Shown: in pieces, positions 1 through 7,855 of the stretch
Position numbering within the stretch: the first letter of the stretch is position 1
Layout: each line of letters starts with the position of its first letter
The notes under the pieces: generated by a model
Database searches by the model: none
What the model was told of the DNA's origin: nothing
Seen by the model: only the letters and a program-made list of their open reading frames with translations
Translations under genes and position numbers: made by a program
NCBI RefSeq assembly: GCF_029945895.1
Contig: NZ_JAQSDL010000076.1
Coordinates: 62,001 to 126,000 of the forward strand
Length of the DNA stretch: 64,000 nucleotides
From: Polaromonas sp.
Lineage (GTDB): Bacteria; Pseudomonadota; Gammaproteobacteria; Burkholderiales; Burkholderiaceae_C
Direction: 5' to 3'

Positions 1-1
1 C

Positions 2-151
2 AATGCCGCCGCCGCGCTGGAGCGACAACGCCAGGCCGAGGAAACCATACAGAACGACCCGTTTGTGCAGGACATGATGCGCGACTGGGGCGCCAGAATT
101 GTGCCGGGCAGCATCAAACCGCTCGTCCCGGTGGCAGGCAAGCCGATATGA
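2..151 (+). CDS. dnaX: DNA polymerase III subunit gamma/tau, C-terminal end (partial)
   Basis: The window opens inside a reading frame that gives 49 residues and ends at TGA 149-151. The peptide ends in NDPFVQDMMRDWGARIVPG followed by SIKPL, which I recognise as the conserved tail of betaproteobacterial DnaX, the clamp-loader subunit that ties the replicative polymerase to the helicase. Downstream come ybaB and recR, and dnaX-ybaB-recR is a widely conserved replication and repair order. That supports the call despite the short fragment. The ATPase domain lies outside the window. Confidence 0.85.
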   Translation, partial: NAAAALERQRQAEETIQNDPFVQDMMRDWGARIVPGSIKPLVPVAGKPI

Positions 152-192
152 TCAAGAGCAGATCGAACTCTCTGTTTTAAAGGAAAAAATCC

Positions 193-525
193 ATGTTCAA
201 CAAAGGACAACTCGCCGGCCTGATGAAGCAGGCGCAGGCCATGCAGGACAACCTGAAAAAGGCCCAGGACGAACTGGCGTTCATTGAAGTCACGGCGGAG
301 TCGGGCAACGGCATGGTCAAGGTCACCATGACCTGCAAACACGATGTCAAACGTGTCGAGATCGACCCCAGCCTGCTGACCGACGACAAGGACATGCTCG
401 AAGACCTGGTGGCCGCTGCCTTCAACGCTGCCGTGCGCAAGGCCGAAGACCTGAGCCAGGAAAAAATGGGCAAACTGACCGCAGGCATGCCAGGGTTGCC
501 CGGCGGCATGAAACTACCGTTCTAG
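193..525 (+). CDS. ybaB: YbaB/EbfC family nucleoid-associated protein
   Basis: 110 residues, the normal family length. It starts [20 protein letters not shown] and ends in a Gly/Met-rich tail ([12 protein letters not shown]), both typical of YbaB/EbfC. Family members form dimers that bind DNA and are thought to help organise the nucleoid. The ATG at 193 has a purine-rich site (AAAGGAAAAAA) just upstream. It lies 41 bp after dnaX and before recR, the usual order, which suggests a recombination or repair setting. The call is firm; the precise molecular role of the family is less settled. Confidence 0.95.
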   Translation: MFNKGQLAGLMKQAQAMQDNLKKAQDELAFIEVTAESGNGMVKVTMTCKHDVKRVEIDPSLLTDDKDMLEDLVAAAFNAAVRKAEDLSQEKMGKLTAGMPGLPGGMKLPF

Positions 526-528
526 TGA

Positions 529-640
529 GCTCCCACGGTCACCCACTGCGAGCCTGCGGTATCTCCCTGCCCCTTGCACCGGAAAAGGGGCCGCTGCGCC
601 TGCGGCCCGGCAAAGCCGGTTCCGCGGCCCCTGCTGGTTT
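529..640 (+). repeat. Family 1 dispersed palindromic repeat, copy between ybaB and recR
   Basis: The clear part (566-640) carries the shared core GGGGCCGCTGCGCCTGCGG, then a CCGGCAAAGCCGG stem and TCCGCGGCCCC. The first 35 bp are a decayed version of the head (CTCCCACGGTCACCCACTGCG) seen intact at 39356. It fills the gap between ybaB and recR. Confidence 0.75.
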
Positions 641-678
641 GGTCTGTAGGTTTGCATGCGCCTCAGGCGCTGCTCCAC

Positions 679-1308
679 ATGGCTTCTGACTCGAATGCCC
701 TCGAAGGTCTGACCCAGGCGCTGCGGCGGCTGCCGGGCGTGGGCGCCAAGTCGGCGGCGCGCATGGCGTTTCACCTGCTGCAGCATGACAAGCCCGGCGC
801 CCTGCAGATCGCAAGGGCACTCGAACATGCGGTGCACAGCGTCAGACACTGCGCGCTGTGCAACACGCTGACCGAGCTCGACATCTGCAGCACCTGCGCC
901 AACCCGGCACGCGACCGCAGCAAGCTGTGCGTGGTCGAAACTCCGGCCGACCAGGCGGCGCTGGAGCGCACGCTGGCCTACCGTGGCCTGTACTTTGTGC
1001 TGATGGGCAAGCTCAGTCCGCTTGACGGCATCGGCCCGCATGACATCGGCCTGCAGAAACTGTTCGACCGTGTGTTGCCCAGGGACACACTGGGTGAAAC
1101 GCCCGTCGCCGGTGAGCGCGAGGTGCAGGAAGTCATCCTGGCCACCAACTTCACCGCTGAAGGCGAGGCCACCGCGCATGTGATTGCGCAGGCGCTCAAA
1201 AGCCGCGGCGTGCAGGTCACGCGGCTGGCGCGGGGCGTGCCGGTCGGTAGCGAGCTCGAGTACGTGGACCTGGGCACCATTGCGCACGCGCTGGTGGACC
1301 GACGCTAA
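679..1308 (+). CDS. recR: Recombination mediator protein RecR
   Basis: 209 residues from ATG 679. That start begins [20 protein letters not shown], matching the family N-terminus; upstream in-frame codons run into the repeat and are not used. A helix-hairpin-helix (residues about 10-30, [13 protein letters not shown]) is followed by a four-cysteine zinc finger (C58, C61, C70, C73) and a Toprim domain containing VVETPAD. RecR loads RecA onto gaps with RecO and RecF. Third gene of dnaX-ybaB-recR, but separated from ybaB by a repeat of about 110 bp. Nothing appears damaged. Confidence 0.97.
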   Translation: MASDSNALEGLTQALRRLPGVGAKSAARMAFHLLQHDKPGALQIARALEHAVHSVRHCALCNTLTELDICSTCANPARDRSKLCVVETPADQAALERTLAYRGLYFVLMGKLSPLDGIGPHDIGLQKLFDRVLPRDTLGETPVAGEREVQEVILATNFTAEGEATAHVIAQALKSRGVQVTRLARGVPVGSELEYVDLGTIAHALVDRR

Positions 1309-1389
1309 TTTTTCCGCCAGTTTGCATTCGCGCTTCAATCTTCAACTTCCTCAACCTCCTCACGACGCCACGCCAGAAAGGCTTTCTCC

Positions 1390-1803
1390 ATGACATACGC
1401 ACGTTTCACGGTGGCCTACTGGTGCCTGCTGGCTTTTGCGCTGCTGCCGATTGCCTGCGCCGGGCTGGCGAAGTGGGGCAAGATGGGTGCCTCGCCGAAC
1501 AAGGGCGGTTTCGACAACAACAACCCGCGCGCCTGGCTGGCGCGGCAAACCGACTGGCGCGCGCGTGCCAATGCTGCGCAGGCCAACACCTTCGAAGCCC
1601 TGCCTTTCTTCTTTGCCGCCGTGATCATTGCGCACCAGCTGCAGGCCTCGCAGGTACGGCTTGATGTGTTTGCGTTCGTGTTTGTGGTGCTGCGTATCGC
1701 CTACGTCATGATGTACGTCGCAGACATGGCCAAGAGTCGCAGCGTGATCTGGTTCCTCGCGCTGCTGGTCAATATCGGCATTCTTTTTCTGGGCTACCGG
1801 TAA
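1390..1803 (+). CDS. MAPEG family membrane protein
   Basis: 137 residues with about four hydrophobic segments (residues 7-27, 60-80, 85-105, 115-135), the topology of the MAPEG family (membrane-associated proteins in eicosanoid and glutathione metabolism). The segments ANAAQANTFEALPFFFAAV and LRIAYVMMYVADMA are characteristic; an Arg-x-x-Tyr and an Asn/Glu of this kind contribute to glutathione binding in characterised relatives. The bacterial substrate is unknown. It is a lone gene ahead of a good terminator and looks monocistronic or at the end of the recR unit. Confidence 0.85.
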   Translation: MTYARFTVAYWCLLAFALLPIACAGLAKWGKMGASPNKGGFDNNNPRAWLARQTDWRARANAAQANTFEALPFFFAAVIIAHQLQASQVRLDVFAFVFVVLRIAYVMMYVADMAKSRSVIWFLALLVNIGILFLGYR

Positions 1804-1832
1804 CGTCTGGTAACCACAAACCGTACCGTACA

Positions 1833-1867
1833 AACCCGCACGGGATGATACCGATGCGGGTTTTTTT
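1833..1867 (+). terminator. Rho-independent terminator after the MAPEG gene
   Basis: AACCCGCA (1833-1840) pairs with TGCGGGTT (1855-1862) and runs into seven T's. It lies 30 bp after the MAPEG stop and before the ABC importer. Confidence 0.85.
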
Positions 1868-1929
1868 GGCGCTGGCTATGCTCTTTCCGAAGTCATAAAA
1901 ATATCAGAGAGTGAGAGAGAACCCGCCCC

Positions 1930-2976
1930 ATGAACCACCCCACAGTCAACCGCAGAACTTTCGCCAGTGCGGCCGCACTCGCTGCCGTCTCCCTGGCCTT
2001 TCCGGCACTGCGTGCGCAAGGCAAGCTGGAGAAAACAAAACTTTCACTGGCTGTTGGCGGCAAGGCCGCGTTTTATTACCTGCCGCTGACCATCACCGAG
2101 CAGCTCGGCTACTTCAAGGCTGAGGGCCTGGATGTGGAGATCAGCGACTTTGCCGGCGGTGCGCGGGCCTTGCAGGCGGTGGTGGGCGGCTCGGCCGATG
2201 TGGTGTCGGGTGCCTACGAACACACCATCAACCTGCAATCGAAGAACCAGATGTTCCAGGCCTTTGTGCTGCAGGGCCGGGCGCCGCAGATTGCCTTTGG
2301 TGTGTCCACCAAAAACATGCCCAACTACAAAACAGTGGCGGACCTGCGTGGCAAGAAGATCGGTGTGTCCGCACCGGGCTCGTCCACCAACATGATGGCC
2401 AACCTGGTGCTCTCGCGCGCCGGGCTCAAGCCGGCGGACGTGAGCTTCATTGGCGTCGGCACCGCAGCCGGTGCGTTGGCGGCGCTGCGTTCAGGTCAGA
2501 TCGACGCCATGAGCAACACCGACCCGGTGATGACCATGCTGGAGCAAAAGGGCGAGGTCAAGATCATCTCGGACACGCGTACGCTCAAGGGCACGGTTGA
2601 TGTGTTCGGCGGTCCCATGCCGGCGGCGTGCCTGTACGCGCCCGTGGAGTTCATCCAGAAGAACCCCAATACCTGTCAGGCGCTGGCCAACGCCATCGTG
2701 CATGGCCTGAAGTGGCTGCAAACGGCCGGACCCGGCGACATCATCAAGACCGTGCCCGACAACTACCTGCTCGGCGACCGCGGTCTGTATCTGGCTTCCT
2801 TCAACAAGGTGCGTGACGCGATCGCGCTGGATGGCATCATTTCCGACGAGGGTGCGAAAACCGCCCTCAAGGCCCTGGCCAGTTTTGACCCCAGCATCAA
2901 GGCCGACAAGATCGACCTGAGCAAGACCTACACCAACGAGTTCGCCCGTCGCGCCAAGGACAAGTTCAAAGCATGA
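1930..2976 (+). CDS. ABC transporter substrate-binding protein, NitT/TauT (SsuA-like) family
   Basis: 348 residues. The N-terminus holds a twin-arginine-like signal (NRRTFASAAALAAVSLAFPA, cleavage likely after LRAQ), so it is probably exported folded or partly folded. The mature part has the SsuA/THI5-like fold: a PLTITEQLGYFKAEGL segment near the start, GGARALQAVVGGSADVVSG, and DLRGKKIGVSAPGSSTN. It should bind a small substrate such as a sulfonate, aromatic acid or pyrimidine precursor and deliver it to the ATPase and permease that follow. The ligand cannot be told from sequence. First gene of a three-gene importer operon; a 291-bp gap filled by a repeat separates it from the ATPase gene. 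Confidence 0.92.
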   Translation: MNHPTVNRRTFASAAALAAVSLAFPALRAQGKLEKTKLSLAVGGKAAFYYLPLTITEQLGYFKAEGLDVEISDFAGGARALQAVVGGSADVVSGAYEHTINLQSKNQMFQAFVLQGRAPQIAFGVSTKNMPNYKTVADLRGKKIGVSAPGSSTNMMANLVLSRAGLKPADVSFIGVGTAAGALAALRSGQIDAMSNTDPVMTMLEQKGEVKIISDTRTLKGTVDVFGGPMPAACLYAPVEFIQKNPNTCQALANAIVHGLKWLQTAGPGDIIKTVPDNYLLGDRGLYLASFNKVRDAIALDGIISDEGAKTALKALASFDPSIKADKIDLSKTYTNEFARRAKDKFKA

Positions 2977-2978
2977 AT

Positions 2979-3246
2979 GTGGCCCCCACGTTCGCTCGCT
3001 TCGCGTAGCTCTCTGCACCTTGCAGGCCGCCGCTTGTCAGAGACTTCGCTTCTGTCGCCTGTCCGAAGCTGCGCAGGCAGCTTTGGAGCCGCAGGCTCCA
3101 GCCCCGAGGGGGCCGCTGCCCTTGCAGGGCGCCACGCCGCCAGAGGCGGCGCATCTGAAGGCTGTCCAAGCCCGCGCAGGCGGGCTCGGAGCCGCAGCCT
3201 TCAGCCTGCGGCCCGGCAATGCCGGTTCCGCGGCCGCGGCTGGTAA
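2979..3246 (+). repeat. Composite family 1 repeat between substrate-binding protein and ATPase genes
   Basis: This gap of about 290 bp holds no gene. It starts with the family 1 head (GGCCCCCACGTTCGCTCGC), contains the CCCGAGGGGGCCGCTGC core near 3101-3120, and ends with GCCTGCGGCCCGGCAATGCC then TTCCGCGGCC. Between core and tail are extra inverted segments (CGCCGCCAGAGGCGGCG; GCCCGCGCAGGCGGGC), so it looks like a copy expanded by internal duplication or nested insertion. Confidence 0.7.
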
Positions 3247-3267
3247 AAATTCACCCGACAATGCCTC

Positions 3268-4104
3268 ATGTCTGTGTCCCTCGACCTTGCCTCTGACTAC
3301 GCGCTTGAACTGCTGGATGTCACCTGCACCTTCCGCTCGCGCGAGGATGCAGGTCAGGCCTACACCGCCGTTGGTGCATCCACGCTGCGCATACGCGCCG
3401 GCGAGTTTGTCTCCGTGGTCGGCCCGACCGGTTGCGGCAAGTCCACGCTGCTCAACATCGGTGCCGGCCTGCTACCGCCGACCTCCGGGACCGTCAAGGT
3501 GTTCGGCCAGCCGCTGAGCGGCATCAACACGCGTGCCGGCTACATGTTCCAGACCGAGGCGCTGATGCCCTGGCGCAGCGCGATCGACAACGTCATGGTC
3601 GGCTTGCAATATCGCGGCGTGCCCGATGCCGAAGCGCGTGCGCAGGCGCAGGCCTGGCTGGAGCGCGTCGGCCTGAGCGGCTTCGGCGACCGCTACCCGC
3701 ACCAGCTCTCGGGCGGCATGCGCAAGCGCACAGCCCTCGCCCAGGTGCTGGCGCTGGACCCCGACATCATCCTGATGGACGAGCCGTTTTCGGCGCTTGA
3801 CATCCAGACTCGCCAACTGATGGAGAACGAGGTGCTCGATCTGTGGGCGGCGAAGAAGAAAGCAGTGCTGTTCATCACGCATGACCTCGACGAAGCCATT
3901 GCCATGAGCGACCGCGTGGTGGTGCTGTCGGCTGGACCGGCCACGGTCCCCATGGGCGAGTTCGTCATCGACCTGCCGCGCCCGCGCAATGTGGCCGAGG
4001 TCCGCACCCAGCCACGTTTCATCGCGCTGCACACGCAGATATGGGATGTGTTGCGCGACGAGGTGCTCAAGGGCTACGCGCAGCAACTCCAAAAAGCGGC
4101 GTAA
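3268..4104 (+). CDS. ABC transporter ATP-binding protein, NitT/TauT type
   Basis: 278 residues with all ABC ATPase motifs in order: Walker A GPTGCGKST (about residue 52), Q-loop in GYMFQTEALMPWR, signature LSGGMRKR, Walker B IILMDEPFSALD and H-loop ITHD. The 'MFQ..ALMPWR' motif is typical of nitrate/sulfonate/taurine importers. It energises uptake by the permease that starts 5 bp downstream. Translation from ATG 3268 begins MSVSLDLASDYALELLDVTC. Intact and ordinary. Confidence 0.95.
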   Translation: MSVSLDLASDYALELLDVTCTFRSREDAGQAYTAVGASTLRIRAGEFVSVVGPTGCGKSTLLNIGAGLLPPTSGTVKVFGQPLSGINTRAGYMFQTEALMPWRSAIDNVMVGLQYRGVPDAEARAQAQAWLERVGLSGFGDRYPHQLSGGMRKRTALAQVLALDPDIILMDEPFSALDIQTRQLMENEVLDLWAAKKKAVLFITHDLDEAIAMSDRVVVLSAGPATVPMGEFVIDLPRPRNVAEVRTQPRFIALHTQIWDVLRDEVLKGYAQQLQKAA

Positions 4105-4109
4105 CGATC

Positions 4110-4949
4110 ATGTGGAAGGCACTCAAACCGTCTGACCGGAACCTGCGCTACTGGCAGGTCGGCATGCTGGTGGTTTTCCTGGGCCTGTGGCAACTCGCCT
4201 CGCGCGACCAGCAACTGGCGTTTTTCCTCGGCGAGCCGGTCAAGGTGGCCGGGCGCGTCTGGTCCTGGTTTCTGCCCTTCGGTTTCGGCCCCAGCATGCT
4301 GTTTCCCGACGGCTTGCCGGGCAACGCCGACATCTACCTGCACCTGGGCACCACACTGCTGGAGACGGTGCTGGCGTTTGGCATCGGTACCGTCCTGGGC
4401 CTGGCCTTTGGCCTGTGGCTGGCGCTGGCGCCCATGGCCGGCGCCATCATGGACCCCTACATCAAGGCGGCCAACTCGATGCCGCGCGTGATCCTCGCGC
4501 CGATTTTTGCGATGTGGTTCGGCCTGGGCATCTGGAGCAAGGTGGCGCTGGCCGTCACGCTGGTGTTCTTCATCGTGTTTTTCAATGTCTACCAGGGCGT
4601 CAAGGAGGTCAGCCCGGTGGTGCTGGCCAATGCAAGGATGCTGGGTGCGAACCAGCGGCAACTGCTACGCACCGTGTACCTTCCCAGCGCCACCAGCTGG
4701 GTGTTTTCCAGCCTTCACACGTCCGTCGGTCTGGCTTTCGTGGGGGCCGTGGTGGGCGAGTACCTGGGGTCGGCGCGCGGCGTGGGTTACCTGATCCTTC
4801 AGGCCGAAGGTACTTTTGACGTCAACACCGTGTTTGCCGGGATCGTGGTGCTGACGGCGTTTGCGCTGGTGCTCGACGGCATCGTTGGCCGCATTGAGCG
4901 CAGGCTCATGAAGTGGCAACCCCGCACGGGAGAGACAGAGAAACTCTGA
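4110..4949 (+). CDS. ABC transporter permease, NitT/TauT type
   Basis: 279 residues from ATG 4110 (MWKALKPSDRN), five bases after the ATPase stop. Six or so membrane segments and the cytoplasmic EAA-type loop are visible (ARMLGANQRQLLRTVYLPSA, where the permease docks on the ATPase). It belongs to the SsuC/TauC group (BPD_transp_1). Last gene of the importer operon. With the substrate-binding protein and ATPase it makes a complete single-permease system. No substrate-degrading gene lies beside it, so the ligand is open. Confidence 0.93.
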   Translation: MWKALKPSDRNLRYWQVGMLVVFLGLWQLASRDQQLAFFLGEPVKVAGRVWSWFLPFGFGPSMLFPDGLPGNADIYLHLGTTLLETVLAFGIGTVLGLAFGLWLALAPMAGAIMDPYIKAANSMPRVILAPIFAMWFGLGIWSKVALAVTLVFFIVFFNVYQGVKEVSPVVLANARMLGANQRQLLRTVYLPSATSWVFSSLHTSVGLAFVGAVVGEYLGSARGVGYLILQAEGTFDVNTVFAGIVVLTAFALVLDGIVGRIERRLMKWQPRTGETEKL

Positions 4950-5152
4950 TGACACACCCTTCTGAAAAGATATGGCTGTACTCGGGGCCCCTGAGCATGT
5001 TGACCGCACCGGCCAGGCGGTACTGAATTTTCCATCTGTTCGTTTCGTCCTACATACACGCGGCGGGCTGGTGGCTACATTGGTGCCAGCCACGCCGCCG
5101 TGCCCCCCCCCCGGGGCTGGCGGCATCCGTTCACTCAGCGCAAGGAAACCCC

Positions 5153-5305
5153 ATGAATCTCCATCTCAGCATCGGCCCCGTTGTCTCCCTGATTGCAGGC
5201 ATCCTGATCCTGATCATGCCGCGCCTGCTCAACTTCATCGTTGCCATTTACCTGATCATCATTGGCCTGCTCGGCCTGTTCGGGGCCGGCGCGCTCAAGC
5301 TCTAG
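5153..5305 (+). CDS. Small membrane protein, DUF3096 family
   Basis: 50 residues from ATG 5153 (preceded by AAGGAAACCCC, a good ribosome site). Almost entirely hydrophobic: two membrane helices around MNLHLSIGPVVSLIAGILIL and LNFIVAIYLIIIGLLGLFG, joined by MPR. Sequence and length fit the DUF3096 family of tiny inner-membrane proteins, whose function is unknown. The 203 bp upstream contain a run of ten C's (5103-5112) followed by GGGG and inverted repeats around GGCTGGTGGC / GCCAGCC, but no other gene. It faces the converging Mrr-like gene and may be transcribed alone. Confidence 0.8.
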   Translation: MNLHLSIGPVVSLIAGILILIMPRLLNFIVAIYLIIIGLLGLFGAGALKL

Positions 5306-5344
5306 AACCCGAAAAAGGCACGGCCGCGCTGTGGGGACGGCCCT

Positions 5345-6196
5345 TCAGCGTTTGCCCAGCGCCAGCGCCAGCAGGGCCTGCTGCTGGGCGGGGGTCCGTC
5401 CGGCAATCAATGCCAGCAGACCGGCACGGTCCAGCAGGTTGATGCCGTTGTCCTTGGCGAATGTGCGCGCATTCTCGCTGCAGATCGAAGATGTAGCGCA
5501 GGTGCCGCGCTTGAGCTGGCGTGAGCGCATCAGGTCAAGCAGGGGGTGCAATTCGCGCACGCCCACCGGCTGGCCCGACCACTGCTTGCACCAAGCCACC
5601 GCCGCCGGGCTGTCCGTGCCCTGTTGCGCGTGACGCGAGTAAAGCCATAGCGTCACGCCGCCGGCTGTGCCGTGCGACTGGCCCCGGATCTCGAATCCGC
5701 CCTGCGCAAACAGCGCTTCACACACCGCGTCAAACTGCTGCGCCGACACCTGGTCAAACAGTGCTGGCGTCCACGAGGTTTGTGCCACGGGGGGCGGCGG
5801 CGGCACGCTGCGGGCCGGCTGGGCTGGCCTGCTCGCAGTCGGGGCAGCGGGGAAATCAATCAGCTTGTCGAGGGTAAAGGGCGTGCTGGGCGCGGCAGCA
5901 AGTTTGCCGGGAGCGGGCAGCCGGGGCGGTCCCGCTCCCCTTGCCAGCTTGCTCCAGGGCGGCTCAAAGGCGAGGGGGTCGACAAAAGCTTCGGCCTGGA
6001 GCCGGTTGATCAGGTAGCTGCCTACCAGAACGACGCCGAGCAACAGGGCCGCAGCACCCGCAGGCAACAAGGACCGATCCTTGCCGGACATCACCAGCAG
6101 GGTCATGCCAATGGCGACGGCCAGCAGTCCGATGGCAAAAAGAGACCGGTGGACCACGCTGGGCTTGACTTGTGTTCCGGGCTTGCTGACGACCAT
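5345..6196 (-). CDS. Membrane-anchored Mrr-like (restriction endonuclease fold) protein, catalytic residues apparently lost
   Basis: 283 residues. Two N-terminal membrane helices (about 17-36 and 43-64), a Pro/Ala-rich linker (about 85-140), then an Mrr_cat-type domain (about 145-280). Landmarks of the fold are present: FDAVCEALFAQGGFEIRG, VGVRELHPLLDLM and FAKDNGINLLDRAGLLALI. In active relatives the motif reads G-x-D...QCK. Here the first acidic position is Thr182 (GGVTLWLYS) and the second is Trp202 before Lys204 (AWCKQW), so only the lysine remains. I infer that it does not cut DNA. It lies 78 bp downstream of mltD on the same strand. Confidence 0.75.
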   Translation of the reverse strand: MVVSKPGTQVKPSVVHRSLFAIGLLAVAIGMTLLVMSGKDRSLLPAGAAALLLGVVLVGSYLINRLQAEAFVDPLAFEPPWSKLARGAGPPRLPAPGKLAAAPSTPFTLDKLIDFPAAPTASRPAQPARSVPPPPPVAQTSWTPALFDQVSAQQFDAVCEALFAQGGFEIRGQSHGTAGGVTLWLYSRHAQQGTDSPAAVAWCKQWSGQPVGVRELHPLLDLMRSRQLKRGTCATSSICSENARTFAKDNGINLLDRAGLLALIAGRTPAQQQALLALALGKR

Positions 6197-6274
6197 GGCG
6201 TGGGTGATCCGATGGACTACTCAGGCTGTGGGTACAGGCAGGAGGTGGACCATGACGCCATTTCCCCGGAGCTC

Positions 6275-7855
6275 CTAGCGCCTCTTGGTCTTGACCACCG
6301 CTTTTCCCGGCGCGCGCCGGACCGCCTGGACCTTGGCTTTGCCTGCATGGGGCCTGGCTGTGCTGCCGGCCTTGACGGGCAGAAACACCACCACCTGGTG
6401 CCCGAGCTTGAAAGCCGCCGAAGTGCCGACCTTGTTCCACTCGGCAACGGCATCAGGACGCAGGCCGTAGCGCCTGGCGATGCTTGCCACGGTTTCGCCC
6501 TTGCGGGCCTTGACGGTGGTTCTGCGCGTGACGATTTCCGGCGCCAGCGTCAGCTGGGCGGTGTCGGCAACCTGGCTGGTCACGTCGGTGTCCATTTTTG
6601 CGCTGCGTGACACCATCAGGGTTGACCCTGCCTTGATCAGCATGCGTGGTGGAATGTTGTTGACGCCGCGCAGGTCGGACTCGCTCATGCCGACACGTCT
6701 GGCGGCGTCGCTGACGCTCAGGGTCGCCGGGGCGGTCCAGGCGGTCCAGCTGGCGTATTGCCCCTGGGAGTAGGCCTCGAAGTTGCGCTGGAAGATCTTG
6801 GCATTGTCCCAGGGCAGCAGGATGTGGGGCATGCCGGCCGCCAGAATCACGGGGCGATGGGCCGACGGGTTGAGGGCCTTGAAGTTGCTGATCTCCACGT
6901 CGGCGAGTTTGGCAGCCAGCGCCACATCGATGTCGCGGGTGATCTGGACCTGCTGGAAGTAAGGGTGATTTTCAATCAGTGGCAGCTCGGCGCGGAAATC
7001 CTGCGGATTGGCCACGATGTTCTTTACCGCCTGTAGCTTGGGGACATACAGGCGCGTTTCATCGGGCATGCGCAGGTCCTGGTAGCTGGTGCCCAGGCCG
7101 TCTTTTTTGTTTCTGGCAATGGCGCGTCCGACGCTGCCTTCGCCCCAGTTGTAGGCGGCCAGAGCCAGATGCCAGTCGCCGAACATGCCGTGGAGTTTTT
7201 GCAGGTAGTCGAGTGCTGCGCGGGTCGATGCCAGCACATCACGCCGGTCGTCACGGAAGGCGTTTTGCTTCAAATCGAAGTACTTGCCGGTGGCCGGCAT
7301 GAACTGCCACATGCCAGCAGCCTTGGCGCTGGAGACGGCTTGCGGGTTGAACGCGCTTTCGATGTAGGGCAGCAGCGCAAGCTCGGTCGGCATGTTGCGC
7401 CGCTCCAGTTCCTCGACGATATGGAACAGGTATTTGCTCGAACGCTCCGTCATGCGCTGGATGTAGTCCGGTCGGCTGGCGTACCACTGCTCGCGGTCGG
7501 CCACCAGCTCGCCTTCGAGATTGGGCATGGCAAAGCCGCGGCGGATGCGTTCCCACAAATCGGCAGGCGGCTGCAGGCTGGCCACGGTACTGGACGGGGT
7601 TTGCGCCGCGCTGATAGGCGACAGGGGGCCGCTGGGGTAGACCGACTGGGACGCCGATGGCGAGGTGCCCAGGACCGGATCGCCGGGCATGCCCAGCTTG
7701 CTGTTGCTGCTGGCACAGCCGGCGAGCACGAGCGCGGCCAGGGAAAGGGCGAGGATCCTGAGCGGGGAAAGCAGCCGTACAAGACTGTCAGAAAAAAACG
7801 GGGAAGCCGGGAAAGCGGCGGAGGGGGTGAAAAACGCTGGCTGCGGCTCGGTCAT
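6275..7855 (-). CDS. mltD: Membrane-bound lytic murein transglycosylase D with LysM domain
   Basis: 526 residues from the ATG at 7855, chosen because it overlaps the gloB stop as ATGA. After a hydrophobic stretch comes a lipobox (LVLAGC), so it is a predicted outer-membrane lipoprotein. An SLT domain follows, with the catalytic glutamate in ALLPYIESAFNPQAVSSAKA and downstream AAGMWQFMPATG and ALAAYNWGEGSVGRAI. C-terminal LysM-type segments (RKGETVASIARRYGLRPDAV) bind peptidoglycan. It cleaves the MurNAc-GlcNAc bond to leave 1,6-anhydro ends. Translationally coupled to gloB, as these genes also neighbour each other in enterobacteria. Confidence 0.93.
   Translation of the reverse strand: MTEPQPAFFTPSAAFPASPFFSDSLVRLLSPLRILALSLAALVLAGCASSNSKLGMPGDPVLGTSPSASQSVYPSGPLSPISAAQTPSSTVASLQPPADLWERIRRGFAMPNLEGELVADREQWYASRPDYIQRMTERSSKYLFHIVEELERRNMPTELALLPYIESAFNPQAVSSAKAAGMWQFMPATGKYFDLKQNAFRDDRRDVLASTRAALDYLQKLHGMFGDWHLALAAYNWGEGSVGRAIARNKKDGLGTSYQDLRMPDETRLYVPKLQAVKNIVANPQDFRAELPLIENHPYFQQVQITRDIDVALAAKLADVEISNFKALNPSAHRPVILAAGMPHILLPWDNAKIFQRNFEAYSQGQYASWTAWTAPATLSVSDAARRVGMSESDLRGVNNIPPRMLIKAGSTLMVSRSAKMDTDVTSQVADTAQLTLAPEIVTRRTTVKARKGETVASIARRYGLRPDAVAEWNKVGTSAAFKLGHQVVVFLPVKAGSTARPHAGKAKVQAVRRAPGKAVVKTKRR

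Noticed and set aside
5103-5112. Run of ten C's upstream of the DUF3096 gene as a phase-variation tract
   Set aside because: Not in a coding region or at a clear promoter spacer, and a single homopolymer is weak evidence.
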